Below are positions 32,466-41,255 of a stretch of DNA of 64,000 nucleotides, in pieces. This DNA comes from Pseudomonas paraeruginosa PA7. GTDB taxonomy: Bacteria; Pseudomonadota; Gammaproteobacteria; Pseudomonadales; Pseudomonadaceae. The notes under the pieces were generated by a model. The model searched no databases. It was not told where the DNA came from and saw only the letters and a program-made list of their open reading frames with translations. Each line of letters begins with the position of its first letter. Position 1 is the stretch's first letter. The stretch spans positions 2,856,001 through 2,920,000 of the forward strand of contig NC_009656.1 in the NCBI RefSeq assembly GCF_000017205.1, given 5' to 3'. Position numbers and translations under genes: made by a program.

Positions 32466-32698
32466 ACTAGCCCCGAAAACCTATAACCAATTGAAGGAAA
32501 AAGAAATACAGGCTTTTCTCTGTCTGAGACCCTCTTTTTTCGATGGTTTGTAAGTTGTTGATTTTAAAGGGCGTCAGAAACCGTCCGAAAAAAGGTCGGA
32601 AGCTTCGGGCAATCGGAGGCCGTTTCGCGATGAGCGGAACGGGCGGTGAACCTCGCCGTTCGCGCGCGAATTGGGCCTCGAAGGGATCGCGTCTCAAA
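32466..32698. other. AT-rich non-coding stretch right of the IS
   Basis: About 230 bases with A and T runs (GAAGGAAAAAGAAATACAG near 32500, CTCTTTTTTCG near 32535, GATTTTAAAGG near 32562). It resembles the CRISPR leader side in composition rather than the surrounding genes. I see no credible gene and no repeat copy. It may be a remnant of the regulatory DNA of a lost cas/CRISPR region, which is inference. Confidence 0.45.
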
Positions 32699-32719
32699 GC
32701 CCCCGGCCAGGCCGGGGGC
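32699..32719 (-). terminator. hairpin after the small frameshifted gene
   Basis: A GC-rich hairpin (GCCCCCGGCC facing GGCCGGGGGC with a one-base centre) lies 18 bases past the stop of the - strand gene at 32738, followed on that strand by TTTGAG. It fits an intrinsic terminator for that gene. Confidence 0.7.
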
Positions 32720-32737
32720 GTCGCGTCTGGGACGGCG

Positions 32738-33053
32738 CTACTGGCGTGGGTGTGCCGCTTCGATCTCGGAGAGGGCGTCGCTGACCAGCTTCAGCAAGGC
32801 GCCGTTGATGTAGGCGAGGGTGTCGCCGGGCTCTTCGTTCTCGTCGAGCAGGCAGGTCAGGGCAAGGACGTTGATCGCCGACTTCAGGCACGCTTTCGCG
32901 CTCTCGAACAACTAGGCCGGGCGGCGCCTGGGTGTCGAGGTACAGCGTGGCGTTGCGCGGAAAGCGGTTGGCCTGCGGGGTGGGCAGCAGGGGGATGAAG
33001 CGGGGGGACGGTTCTGTTACGGAAGGGGTGGACGTATCATTCGGCTTAGCCAT
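32738..33053 (-). pseudogene. small pseudomonad protein (DUF6124-like) with a frameshift
   Basis: ATG 33053 has AGGAGC nine bases upstream and opens MAKPNDTSTPSV through LYLDTQAPP. After about 46 codons the sensible reading moves to another frame: ESAKACLKSAINVLALT, then LLDENEEPGDTLAYINGAL and LSEIEAAHPRQ to the stop TAG at 32738. Around the junction (near 32908-32920) the second frame has its own stop, so a single-base change separates the halves. The layout (Pro-rich N-terminus, then a helical acidic C-terminus) recalls a small Pseudomonas family annotated DUF6124, from memory. A sequencing error could also explain the break. Confidence 0.6.
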
Positions 33054-33267
33054 GAGTCAGCTCCTTGAAAAGCTGGGTTGTGGTTAGCGGGTCGCAGGTG
33101 TTCCAAGCACCTGCGGCCCGCGTCGTTTCTGGCGCTGGAACGCATCTTGGAAGATCGTCTTGCGACCCCTCCATCATCCTCCTACTGGGTTTTTCTCCAA
33201 TTCCTGGGCGTCCGAGAGAGGCTGGGAAAATGTCCAGGGGAGTTGTCCGGCGTTTCCAGGGCATGTA

Positions 33268-33340
33268 GGGGAATAACGCCATGGGCGTTATTCACCGATA
33301 CCCCGGATAAGCGGCGGATAACCGCAAGCGGTTATTCGCC
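33268..33340. repeat. REP-like palindrome pair
   Basis: Two inverted repeats of 28 bases: GGGGAATAACGCC facing GGCGTTATTCACC (33268-33295) and GGCGGATAACCGC facing GCGGTTATTCGCC (33313-33340). They are the same kind of element as at 5061-5141 and typical of extragenic palindromes of this species. Confidence 0.75.
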
Positions 33341-33625
33341 CTACGAACCCGGCATCGGAGGTGGAGGCCGGGCATGCACGAAGTTGCTCACTCGCCAAGT
33401 GGTGAGGCGGCGAACCCGCCCCGTCAGGAGGCCGAGCGGAGTTGTTGCGCAGGGGGACAACAGGATGCCTGGGCGAGTCTTTCGGTTCCTTCTGGACGCT
33501 CGTGTCCGGTCGTACAGCGCTTGCAAAAGGAACTCGACCGCGAGGGCGAAGCAAGAAGTAGAGGCAGGCACAGAAAGCAGCTGGTCCACCAAGCCTGAAG
33601 CCCTCTCAGGCTTTAAGCAGCACCT

Positions 33626-33653
33626 ACACCCTGCCGCGTAGGCAGCCAGGAAG
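33626..33653 (+). repeat. degenerate type I-F CRISPR repeat
   Basis: The core CTGCCGCGTAGGCAG followed by CCAGGAA aligns without gaps to the array repeat at 30935 and matches 19 of 28 positions, including both stem arms. The mismatches are concentrated in the first five bases and in A-to-G or T-to-C changes at the end. It has the same orientation as the array, 2.4 kb downstream. It may be the decayed terminal repeat of a formerly larger array. Confidence 0.5.
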
Positions 33654-33826
33654 GCGCGAACGATGTCGCTGTAGTGGACTTGGGTACTGTCCTCCCCTGG
33701 AGGGAGAGATAGTTCGCAGCGTGGGAATTTTCCGAGACACTATCGGCTTCCTTGTCCACCCGCGGTGCGCCGGCCATACCCAGTGGGCAACACCTTCGTT
33801 GCGCCCATCCAAAGGAGAGCCAAAGG

Positions 33827-33994
33827 ATGTCGAAAACCAAGCACTGGTCCGGGCAGGCCTGCCCCAAGACCGCGGCCTATGGCCAGCATGACGACAAGGA
33901 CGACAGCTACGCCGGCGCGAAGCATGACCGCCAGGTGGACAAGGGCGAGACCTTCCCGCCGTCGCTGAACAACCATCACTTCCAGGAGAAGTGA
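33827..33994 (+). CDS. small YjzC-like protein
   Basis: 55 residues from ATG 33827 with a strong AAGGAG ribosome site. The protein begins MSKTKHWSGQACP and ends in a GETFPPSLNNHHF segment that recalls the end of small YjzC-type proteins of Bacillus (KAGDRFPETSNH). It is hydrophilic, with many His, Lys and Asp, and has no signal peptide. The start upstream at 33752 adds residues with no native look. The function is unknown. Confidence 0.75.
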   Translation: MSKTKHWSGQACPKTAAYGQHDDKDDSYAGAKHDRQVDKGETFPPSLNNHHFQEK

Positions 33995-34001
33995 CGGTCG
34001 G

Positions 34002-34029
34002 GCCACGGAGCCGCAGGCGGTTCCGTGGC
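34002..34029. terminator. bidirectional hairpin between convergent genes
   Basis: An 8-bp stem GCCACGGA/TCCGTGGC (34002-34009 with 34022-34029) with an inner GCC/GGC pairing lies eight bases after the small + gene and 37 bases past the stop of the - gene at 34066. It is well placed to end both. Confidence 0.6.
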
Positions 34030-34065
34030 TTCGGGTGTTTCCCGCCGAGTGCCTTTCCTTTCGAC

Positions 34066-34986
34066 TCAGAACGCCAGCAGGTAGCGCAGGGTCAACTGGC
34101 TGCCTTCGCTGCGGTTGCGCGCGCCGCTTTCGGCGTAGAGGTTGGCGAACAACGTTTGCTTGCCGTGGCTGTACATCACCCCGGGACCGATGCCGAATAC
34201 CCGCTCGCGCGAGTCGGCCTGCCTGTGCCCGTCGATGCGGTCGGCGCTGATCTGCTTCAGTTGGTAGCCGGCCAGGCCGACCCGCCAGTGTTCATCGAGC
34301 GCGTAGGAAACCGAGAAGTTGGCGTGCAGCGCCTGGCCGGGCTGGATGTCGTCGGCGGCCAGGCGCGGCGAGGGATCGTCGTTGCGGCTGATCCAGGCGT
34401 AGTGCAGGCGGCCGCTGAGTTCCAGGCGTTCGCCCAGTTCCCAGGTGAAGGCGTAGTGCGGGTTGAAGATCCAGGTGTTGCTGCCGGTGTTGATCGCGGC
34501 GTCCTTGTCATAGTCGCCGGTGGGCAGGGAGAAGACGAAGTTCAGGCGCTGCCAGTAGGGGCGGCCGAACAGCGTAGCGGGGCCCCATTGCAGCATCAGC
34601 GGACTGACGATCAGGTCACCCTGGCGGGTGCGCCGGCCGTCCGGGCCACCGTCGATATCGAGGTCCAGGCGCACCAGCGGCAGCAGCACTTCGGCGCCGT
34701 AGTGGGCGCCGAGCAGGGTGTTCTGGCTGAGGTAGGCGAAGTGCGGCAACAGCGTGGTGCTACGAACCCGTTGCCGGCCGGGAACCGAATGGCCGCCGGC
34801 ATCGCTGGCGTTGTTCGCCCGAACGTATTGCAGGGGCAGTTCGAAGAGCATGCCGGGACGGCTGACGCCGTCCATGAAGCTGGTGTTGCCGAGCGCCAGC
34901 GGCGGCAGCGCGACGGCGTCGGCGCGGGCCTCCAGGCAGAGCACGGTGGAGAGGGCGACGAGGGTGGGTAGCAGGGCTGCACGCAT
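34066..34986 (-). CDS. outer-membrane MetA-pathway-type (SphA-like) beta-barrel protein
   Basis: 306 residues with a signal peptide (about 1-22, ends in EARA). The remainder alternates short polar and aromatic strands and ends in LTLRYLLAF with a C-terminal Phe, a strong sign of an outer-membrane barrel. Segments such as FVFSLPTGDYDKDAAINTGS match the family annotated as phenol MetA-degradation pathway proteins, found next to catabolic operons. It lies 34 bases after an OprD-family porin gene on the same strand and is probably co-transcribed. A role in uptake of a hydrophobic or aromatic compound is inference. Confidence 0.78.
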   Translation of the reverse strand: MRAALLPTLVALSTVLCLEARADAVALPPLALGNTSFMDGVSRPGMLFELPLQYVRANNASDAGGHSVPGRQRVRSTTLLPHFAYLSQNTLLGAHYGAEVLLPLVRLDLDIDGGPDGRRTRQGDLIVSPLMLQWGPATLFGRPYWQRLNFVFSLPTGDYDKDAAINTGSNTWIFNPHYAFTWELGERLELSGRLHYAWISRNDDPSPRLAADDIQPGQALHANFSVSYALDEHWRVGLAGYQLKQISADRIDGHRQADSRERVFGIGPGVMYSHGKQTLFANLYAESGARNRSEGSQLTLRYLLAF

Positions 34987-35020
34987 GAGGGGATTTCTCT
35001 TTTTTCCTGGTTCCGTGGGG

Positions 35021-36439
35021 TCAAAGCAACCTGATCGGGTAGTCGACCACCACCCGGTACTCGTCGGAGCTGGAGTTGCCGCGGGTGTTGCCGGGGGCGG
35101 TGTAGCCTTCGCCGGGGCGATGGGTGGCCCAGCGCAGGGTCACGCTGAGGCCCTTGGCCGGGCCGGCGGGGAAGGCGTAGCGCAGCGACAGGTCGCGTTC
35201 CCAGTGCCGGGCGTTCCTGCCGTCGGGGTTGTAGAGGTAGCCATAGCCCGCGCTGTGCGGATCGACCCGGGTCAGGTCGGCCTCGCCGCGACCGTAGGCG
35301 GCGCCGAACTGCCAGTCCGGGGCGGCGAGGAAGGCCAGGCTGGCCTGGTACTGGATCTTCCACGAGCGCTCGCCGGGGCCGTTGAAGTCGGCGTACTGCA
35401 TGGCATTGCTTTCGTAGAGGAAGGTCCGGTCGTTCTGCGCGATGAAGTCGAATGGCGTGTCGCCATCCACTTTCTGCAGGCTGAAGCTCAGCGACTGGCC
35501 GCCGCCGGCCAGGGTCAGGCCGGCGTTGTAGAGGTCGTTGTCGATGCGGCCGAGCTGGCTGCGGCCCTGGTCGCGGGTCTTGTAGTAGTGCAGCCAGGGC
35601 GTCAGGGTCATCCGGCCGGAGAGTCGAAATGGCTGGCTGAGGCCCAGGTAGTGCTGGTTCCAGATATCCGCCAGGCGCCCGCTGTAGAGGTTCGCGACGG
35701 CGCCGCCGGGCGCGCTGTAGTTGGCGCCGAGCCAGGCGATGTGTGGACTCTCGCGGTCGGCGGCGATACCGCCCTTGGTGCCGTTGCCGTAGCCGGTGGT
35801 GAGAGGGCTGTGTCCGCTCTGGTTGCGCAGGCGGGTGGCCTCGACGAAGCCGGCGTCGAAGTCGAGCGATTGCAAGTGGTAGTTCTTCAGGGTCACGCCG
35901 CGATAGCTCTGTGGCACCATGCGGCTGACCCCGCTGGCGATCACCGGGTTTTCCAGCAACTGGTCGCCGATCTTCACCAGGCTGTCGAAGCCACGCAGCT
36001 TGAGGGCCGCCCCGGCGGCGGAGAAGCGGTCCTGGGGGCGCCCCCGGGCGTCCAGCGGCAACACGCCGGAACCGCCGCTTCCACCGCCGCCATCCAGGCG
36101 CAGGCCGTAGAAGCCGTGTACGTCCAGGCCCACGCCGACCGGGGTGTCGGTATAGCCGGAGCGGAACGACAGCATGAACCCCTGGGCCCATTCGCGCTGG
36201 TCGCGGCGGGCGGGCGTGTCGTGGTTGTCGCGGGCGAAGTAGTAGTTGCGGATGAAGCCGTTCAGCGTCGAACCTTCGACGAAGCCCGGCGGCACTTTCA
36301 TCTCGGCTTTCTGTCGCTGGTTCAGGCCGGTGCTGATGTTGTCGCGATGGCCCAGGGAGTCGTCGGCCAGAGCGGCGCCTGGAGCGGTGGAAAGAGCGAG
36401 GCAGAGCGAAACACCACACTTCATGAAGGATTCAGGCAT
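35021..36439 (-). CDS. OprD-family substrate-specific porin
   Basis: 472 residues from ATG 36439; ATG 36424 (467 residues) is the alternative, and neither has a strong ribosome site. The signal peptide is MKCGVSLCLALSTAPGAALA. The mature N-terminus, with GFIRNYYFARDN and REWAQGFMLSFRSGYT, is diagnostic of the OprD family, whose 18-stranded barrels take up amino acids, aromatic acids or similar small molecules. The end, YRVVVDYPIRLL, fits. A Gly-rich loop (GGGGSGGSG) at about residue 118 is unusual. It precedes the SphA-like gene and follows an isochorismatase-type gene on the same strand. Confidence 0.9.
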   Translation of the reverse strand: MPESFMKCGVSLCLALSTAPGAALADDSLGHRDNISTGLNQRQKAEMKVPPGFVEGSTLNGFIRNYYFARDNHDTPARRDQREWAQGFMLSFRSGYTDTPVGVGLDVHGFYGLRLDGGGGSGGSGVLPLDARGRPQDRFSAAGAALKLRGFDSLVKIGDQLLENPVIASGVSRMVPQSYRGVTLKNYHLQSLDFDAGFVEATRLRNQSGHSPLTTGYGNGTKGGIAADRESPHIAWLGANYSAPGGAVANLYSGRLADIWNQHYLGLSQPFRLSGRMTLTPWLHYYKTRDQGRSQLGRIDNDLYNAGLTLAGGGQSLSFSLQKVDGDTPFDFIAQNDRTFLYESNAMQYADFNGPGERSWKIQYQASLAFLAAPDWQFGAAYGRGEADLTRVDPHSAGYGYLYNPDGRNARHWERDLSLRYAFPAGPAKGLSVTLRWATHRPGEGYTAPGNTRGNSSSDEYRVVVDYPIRLL

Positions 36440-36517
36440 GGATCCAGTCCGTCTTCGTTGCTGTCTGCCAAGCGTCCGCCCGGAAAGAAGGGGCATGCAG
36501 CCCCTTCTTTCTCATGG

Positions 36518-37198
36518 TCACTTGCGCTGCGAGTCCAGTTGCTCGTGGTTGGTGACCACGGCCTGGGCCTTGGCGTAGCTTTCGATCAGCAATTGGTAGT
36601 GCGGGAACACCGCGCTGTAGGCCTCGGCGAACTGCACGGCGTCGTCGCGGTTCCAGGTGCGCTGGATCTCCGAGCAGACCGCGGCGGTGTCCATCGGCAC
36701 CACGCCGGCCTGGACCACGCGCGCCAGGGTGATTTCCTGGGCCATCTTGGAGTAGGTGCCGGAGGCGTCGATCACCGCGAACACCTGGTAGCCGTCATGC
36801 ACCGCGGCGATGCTGGGGAAGGCCATGCATACGCTGGTGATGGTGCCGGCGATGATCAGTTGCTTCTTGCCGGTGGCCTTGACCGCGGCGACGAACTCGG
36901 GGTTGTCCCAGGCGTTGATCTCACCCTTGCGCGCCACGTACTGGGCGTGCGGCGCGGCTTCGTGGATTTCCGGGATCAGTGGGCCGTTGGGGCCCTGCGG
37001 CACCGAGGCGGTGGTGATCACCGGGATCTTCGCCAGGGTGGCGACCTTGGCCAGGGTGGTGGCGTTGGCGCGCAGTTCGGTCATCGGCATGTCCTTGACC
37101 GTCTGGAACAGGCCGCTCTGGTGGTCGATCAGCAGCATGGCCGCGTTGGCCGGGTCGATCTTCGGGGTCTGGCCGTTGAAGTTGGCGGGTGCGCTCAT
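36518..37198 (-). CDS. isochorismatase-family cysteine hydrolase
   Basis: 226 residues. Of two close ATG codons, the one at 37198 sits eight bases from AGAGG and is preferred. The fold is identified by [13 protein letters not shown] (catalytic Asp near residue 25), the Lys segment [15 protein letters not shown] (about 90) and the nucleophile Cys in [20 protein letters not shown] (about 122). Members hydrolyse amides or enol ethers. The sequence is closer to YcaC-like hydrolases than to true isochorismatases. It lies 79 bases upstream of the OprD gene and downstream of the pirin gene, all on one strand. Confidence 0.85.
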   Translation of the reverse strand: MSAPANFNGQTPKIDPANAAMLLIDHQSGLFQTVKDMPMTELRANATTLAKVATLAKIPVITTASVPQGPNGPLIPEIHEAAPHAQYVARKGEINAWDNPEFVAAVKATGKKQLIIAGTITSVCMAFPSIAAVHDGYQVFAVIDASGTYSKMAQEITLARVVQAGVVPMDTAAVCSEIQRTWNRDDAVQFAEAYSAVFPHYQLLIESYAKAQAVVTNHEQLDSQRK

Positions 37199-37285
37199 AT
37201 CCATTTCCTCTTTGCAGGGTTGAAGCGTCCTTGGCTTACGGGGCAATGCCCGGCGCTTCCTGCGCCAGGCGTGTCGTGGACGATC

Positions 37286-38146
37286 TCAGTGGGCGCGGAT
37301 GAAACGGCCGTTCTCGAAGTCCTCGATCGCTTGGTCGATTTCCGCCTGGCTGCTCATGACGAACGGGCCGTAGCCGATGATCGGCTCGTCCAGCGGCTCG
37401 CCGCTGAGCACCAGCAGCCGCACGTCGTTGTTGGCTTCCAGTTCCAGCCGCTCGTCCTCGCGGTCGAGCAGGGCGACCTGGGCCTCGCGGACGATCTCGT
37501 CGCCGACCGCCAGGGTGCCGCGCAGGACCACCACGGCGCAGGTATGGCCCCTGGGCAGGTCCAGGCCGAGGTGCTTGCCGGCATTCAGTTGGATGTCCCA
37601 GACCGCCAGCGGCGAGTGGGTCAGCGCCGGACCCTGGTGGCGCCCGTGGCGGCCGGCGATCACCCGCAGCTCGCCGGCCCTGTCGGGCAGGCCGACGCGC
37701 GGGATGTCGGCGTCGAGCAGGGTCTGGTAGCGCGGCGGGTTCATCTTGTCCCGCGAGGGCAGGTTGACCCAGAGCTGGACCATCTCCAGCGTTCCACCCG
37801 TGGTACGGAATCGTTCCGAGTGGTACTCCTCGTGGAGGATCCCCGAGGCCGCCGTCATCCATTGCACGTCGCCCGGGCCGATATGCCCGCCGGCGCCGGT
37901 GGAGTCGTGGTGCTCCACCTCGCCCTGGTAGACGATGGTCACGGTCTCGAAGCCGCGATGGGGGTGCTGGCCTACGCCACGACGATGCTGCGCGGGTGGA
38001 AAATCAGCAGGCCCGGCATAGTCCAGCAGGAGGAAGGGACTGATATGCTGGCCCAGCGTGTTGTAGGAAAAAAGTGAACGAACGGGGAATCCATCGCCCA
38101 CCCAGTGGCGGTTGGCGTTACCGTAGATTCCCAGGACCTTTTTCAC
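37286..38146 (-). CDS. pirin-family protein
   Basis: 286 residues from a GTG with GAGGAG upstream. Bicupin: the N-terminal cupin holds the pirin metal-site motif in HPHRGFETVTIVYQGEVEHHDS (about residues 60-82, with the paired His and a Glu), and the C-terminal cupin is metal-free and ends in the ENGRFIRAH tail. Some pirins are quercetin 2,3-dioxygenases, others are regulators. The gene is divergent from a LysR regulator across 100 bases and starts the - strand run pirin, hydrolase, OprD, SphA-like. Confidence 0.88.
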   Translation of the reverse strand: MKKVLGIYGNANRHWVGDGFPVRSLFSYNTLGQHISPFLLLDYAGPADFPPAQHRRGVGQHPHRGFETVTIVYQGEVEHHDSTGAGGHIGPGDVQWMTAASGILHEEYHSERFRTTGGTLEMVQLWVNLPSRDKMNPPRYQTLLDADIPRVGLPDRAGELRVIAGRHGRHQGPALTHSPLAVWDIQLNAGKHLGLDLPRGHTCAVVVLRGTLAVGDEIVREAQVALLDREDERLELEANNDVRLLVLSGEPLDEPIIGYGPFVMSSQAEIDQAIEDFENGRFIRAH

Positions 38147-38246
38147 GTCGGTGCTCCTCGATTGAGTCGATGGAGCGATACGCTAGTTCCCGGGATGGGG
38201 AACCGGTAGTCCGTAAATCAAGTCTCAGAGTCTCGCAGGTGGAACG

Positions 38247-39215
38247 ATGAGTGGTGAGCCGGTGTTCGATCTGAACGAACTCTTCATCTACGCCAAGGTG
38301 GTCGAGCACGGCGGTTTCGCGCCTGCCGGACGGGTTCTGGGGATTCCCAAGTCGACGCTCAGCCGCAAGGTTGCCCAACTCGAGGCGCGCCTGGGTGTGC
38401 GCCTGTTGCAACGCTCGACCCGGCAGTTCCAGGTCACCGAGATCGGCCAGGCCTACTACCGGCATTGCGTGGCAATGACGGTGGAAGCCGAGGCCGCCGA
38501 GGACGTGATCGAGCAGAACCGTTCGGAACCTTGCGGCACGGTGCGGCTGACCTGTTCGACGCCGTTGCTGCACTTCGGACTGGCATCCATGCTGGCACGC
38601 TTCATGGCGCAGTACCCCAGCGTCGAGCTGTACGTGAAGACCTTCAACCGCCGCGTCGATGTGATCGCCGAAGGCTACGACCTGTCCCTGTCGCTGCGTT
38701 TCCCGCCGCTGGAGGACAGCGACCTGGTGATGAAGGTGCTGGCGCGCAGCCCGCAGCTGCTGGTGGCGAGCCCGGAACTGCTGGCGCGCTACCGTCCGCC
38801 GGAGCTGCCGGCCGATCTCTCGGCGATGCCTTACGTGGGCTGGGAGCGTTCGCGCCTGGACGGCAGCCTGCGCCTGGTCGGTCCGGACGGTAGCAGCGCC
38901 AGTCTCAACCTGCGCCCGCAATTGCTCAGCGACGACCTCGGCAGCCTGCGCCAGGCGGTGCTCGAAGGCGTCGGCATCGGCGGCCTGCCGTCCTGCGTGG
39001 TCGGCCGTGACCTGGCCGAGCGACGCCTGGTGCGGGTGCTGCCGTACTGGACGCCGGTGGAGGGCATGGTGGTGGCGATGTTTCCCTCGCGGCGCGGACT
39101 GTTGCCGTCGGTGCGCGCGCTGATCGACTTTCTCGGCGAGGCGTTTGGCGAGGCGCACCGCCGGCAGGTCGAAATCACCGAGGGGGCGATGCCGGAGCCG
39201 GCGCTCCATGGCTGA
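38247..39215 (+). CDS. LysR-type transcriptional regulator
   Basis: 322 residues. Helix-turn-helix at about residues 17-45 (GGFAPAGRVLGIPKSTLSRKVAQLE), with the AafR/DmlR-like LTTR layout and an effector domain from about 95. It is divergently transcribed from the pirin-hydrolase-porin run and is probably its regulator; the effector is unknown. AGGTGG precedes the ATG. Its stop is three bases from the stop of the convergent trehalase gene. Confidence 0.88.
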   Translation: MSGEPVFDLNELFIYAKVVEHGGFAPAGRVLGIPKSTLSRKVAQLEARLGVRLLQRSTRQFQVTEIGQAYYRHCVAMTVEAEAAEDVIEQNRSEPCGTVRLTCSTPLLHFGLASMLARFMAQYPSVELYVKTFNRRVDVIAEGYDLSLSLRFPPLEDSDLVMKVLARSPQLLVASPELLARYRPPELPADLSAMPYVGWERSRLDGSLRLVGPDGSSASLNLRPQLLSDDLGSLRQAVLEGVGIGGLPSCVVGRDLAERRLVRVLPYWTPVEGMVVAMFPSRRGLLPSVRALIDFLGEAFGEAHRRQVEITEGAMPEPALHG

Positions 39216-39218
39216 CGC

Positions 39219-40904
39219 TCACCATGCTCGAGCCGCCCCGGCGGTTGTGCCGCCAACCGTCGGGGCGGCGGCCGGAGTCGCGGCGCCGTAGAGCTTCAGC
39301 AGTTCAAGGGTAACGCCGTTGGACCAGCCGAAGCCGTCCTGCAATGGATACTCGCCGCCACCGCCTCCACCCTGGCCGCCGCTGATGTCGTACTTCTCCA
39401 CCAGCTTGCCCTCGCGTTCGTAGACTTGCCGCACCTGGGCGAGGAAACGCCGGCCGATGTCCGCCGCCAACCGGTCCCGGCCATACGCGCGCAGGCCCTG
39501 CACCGCGACCCACTGCAACGGCGCCCAGCCATTCGGCTCGTCCCATTGCTGGCCGCTGGCGCGGGTGGTGGTGGCCAGTCCGCCCGGGCGCAGCAGGTTG
39601 GCGGCGACGCTGCCGGCGGTACGTGCGGCGCGTTCGGCGCTGGCCAGGCCGGTGTACAGGGGGAAGAGGGTGGCGGCGTTGATCCGCTCGATGGGACGCC
39701 GGCGTTGCCAATCGTAATCGGCGTAGAAGCCGTCCGGGTGCCAGAGGTGCTCCTCGATGGCCTGGCGACGCTTCTCCGCTCGGGTGCCGTAGCCTCGCTC
39801 GCAGGCCTCCAGCGCGCTGCTGGCGCAGGCCTTGGCGATGGTGCGCTCGAGATGGTAGAGCAGGGCGTTGAGGTCCACCGGGACGATGGCGGTGGTGCGG
39901 ATGCTGGCCAGTTCCCGGCCATCGTCCAGCCAGCGGGAGGAGAAGTCCCAGCCGCTTTCCGCGCCGGCCCGCAGGTCGCGATAGACCTCGCTGGCGGGAC
40001 GCTGCGGGGCGCGCGCGGCGGTCGCCCGGTCTTCCAGGTAGGACTCCTGGCGCGGTGTGTCGCGGTTGTCCCAGTAGCGGTTGAGCAGGCTGCCATCGCC
40101 CAGTCTCACCACGCGCAGGCGCGCCTCGTTGGGGCGCAGTCCGGTGGAGCCTTGCATCCAGTAGGCATATTCCTTCTGTAGCTGCGGCAGGTAGCGGCGA
40201 TACGCGGCGTCGCCTTCGCGCCGTGCCTGCAGGTCCACCATGTAGGCGAAGAAAGGCGGCTGCGAACGGCTCAGGTAGTAGCTGCGGTTGCCGTTGGGTA
40301 TGTGCCCGTAGGTGTCGATCAGGTAGGCGAAGTTGTCGACCATGTCGCGCACGCGCTGGTGTTGCCCGCTTTCCGCAAGGCCGAGCATGGTGAAGTAGGA
40401 GTCCCAGTAGTAGACCTCGCGGAAACGTCCGCCGGGGACGACATAGGGTTTCGGCAAGGGCAGCAGGCTGCTGTGGGCCGGGACCTGCTCATAGTGACGG
40501 GTCAACGCCGGCCACAGGTCGCTGATGTGGCTGGCGAGGTCGGCACCCGCTTCGGGCGGGGCGGTCTCGACGCTGCCGGACTCTTCGAAGTTGCGCGCGA
40601 CGAAGGCGCGCAGATCGAAGCCGGGGCGTTCCTTCTCGCTCAGGTAGTCGGCGCGGATCCGCGCGGGCTCGCGCAGCGGGAGCGCATCGACGAAGTGCTT
40701 CTGGTCGCTGAACAGCCGGCTTTCCTGCACGGCCTGGAACAGCTCGGGATAGGCCTGGTCGGGGGCGATCGCGCGTTCGCCGCTGGCGTCCTGCCAACCC
40801 CAGGACGCGGGTGGCGCTGGCGCCGGGCCCTGGCTGCAGGCCGCCAGCAGAAGCAGGGCCCAGGCCGCGAGCATGGCGCGGGGCAGAGTGGTTCGAGCGG
40901 GCAT
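39219..40904 (-). CDS. treA: periplasmic trehalase, possibly a lipoprotein
   Basis: 561 residues from ATG 40904 with GAGGAG upstream; 21 bases of open frame before it are not used. Both trehalase signatures are present: PGGRFREVYYWDSY (about residue 153) and QWDEPNGWAPLQ (about 470). A glycosyl hydrolase family 37 enzyme splitting trehalose to glucose. The export signal ends in LLLLAACSQGP, which reads as a lipobox with Cys23, so the enzyme may be lipid-anchored rather than soluble in the periplasm. A Gly-rich GGQGGGGGG loop near residue 522 is also typical of TreA. It converges on the LysR gene. Confidence 0.93.
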   Translation of the reverse strand: MPARTTLPRAMLAAWALLLLAACSQGPAPAPPASWGWQDASGERAIAPDQAYPELFQAVQESRLFSDQKHFVDALPLREPARIRADYLSEKERPGFDLRAFVARNFEESGSVETAPPEAGADLASHISDLWPALTRHYEQVPAHSSLLPLPKPYVVPGGRFREVYYWDSYFTMLGLAESGQHQRVRDMVDNFAYLIDTYGHIPNGNRSYYLSRSQPPFFAYMVDLQARREGDAAYRRYLPQLQKEYAYWMQGSTGLRPNEARLRVVRLGDGSLLNRYWDNRDTPRQESYLEDRATAARAPQRPASEVYRDLRAGAESGWDFSSRWLDDGRELASIRTTAIVPVDLNALLYHLERTIAKACASSALEACERGYGTRAEKRRQAIEEHLWHPDGFYADYDWQRRRPIERINAATLFPLYTGLASAERAARTAGSVAANLLRPGGLATTTRASGQQWDEPNGWAPLQWVAVQGLRAYGRDRLAADIGRRFLAQVRQVYEREGKLVEKYDISGGQGGGGGGEYPLQDGFGWSNGVTLELLKLYGAATPAAAPTVGGTTAGAARAW

Positions 40905-41255
40905 CGGCTGTCTCCTCTTCGCCAACGCCGGGCGCGGATCGGTCGCCGGCGGGGGCCTGGGTGGCGCGACAACCCGACGGGAGGGCCGGGGATGTCGCTA
41001 TCCTGTTTCGGTGAGCCGCGCCGCACGAAGTTCCATCGAAAGGATCGCCAGCCTACCTATCGCTTTCGACAGGACCTTGCGGATGAACTCCAGCGCTTCG
41101 CGCAGGTCCGTCGCAGAAGGGGCGCGAGCCCCCAGTCGCCGTTTCGCCGTGCCGTTCCCCGCTGCCCGCGCCTTGCGCAGGGCCTCGGCGGTTCGAATCT
41201 CCTGCCCGTCCCTTCACGTCGGGAAGCCTGCGTTTCCCGAGAGGAGTGTTTCGCA
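40905..41255. other. intergenic region between treA and the DUF2231-like gene
   Basis: 351 bases between divergent genes, so it should contain both promoters. An open frame of 168 codons crosses it (40873-41379) but reads as Arg/Ser-rich shadow sequence. A short hairpin CGGGAA/TTCCCG (41220-41239) sits just before the GAGAGGAG ribosome site of the next gene. I see no recognisable regulator site. Confidence 0.4.

Larger units (their letters stand above)
33054..33826. other. 773-bp gap with REP-like repeats and a degenerate CRISPR-like repeat
   Basis: No open frame here has both a start signal and protein-like composition. The gap holds two REP-like palindromes (33268-33295 and 33313-33340) and one degenerate CRISPR-type repeat (33626-33653), and the ribosome site of the next gene at its right end. 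Base composition is uneven, which suggests a patchwork of insertions and deletions. Confidence 0.5.

Noticed and set aside
33288..33641. Open frames on both strands in the gap before 33827
   Set aside because: They cover REP-like palindromes and lack ribosome sites and protein-like composition.
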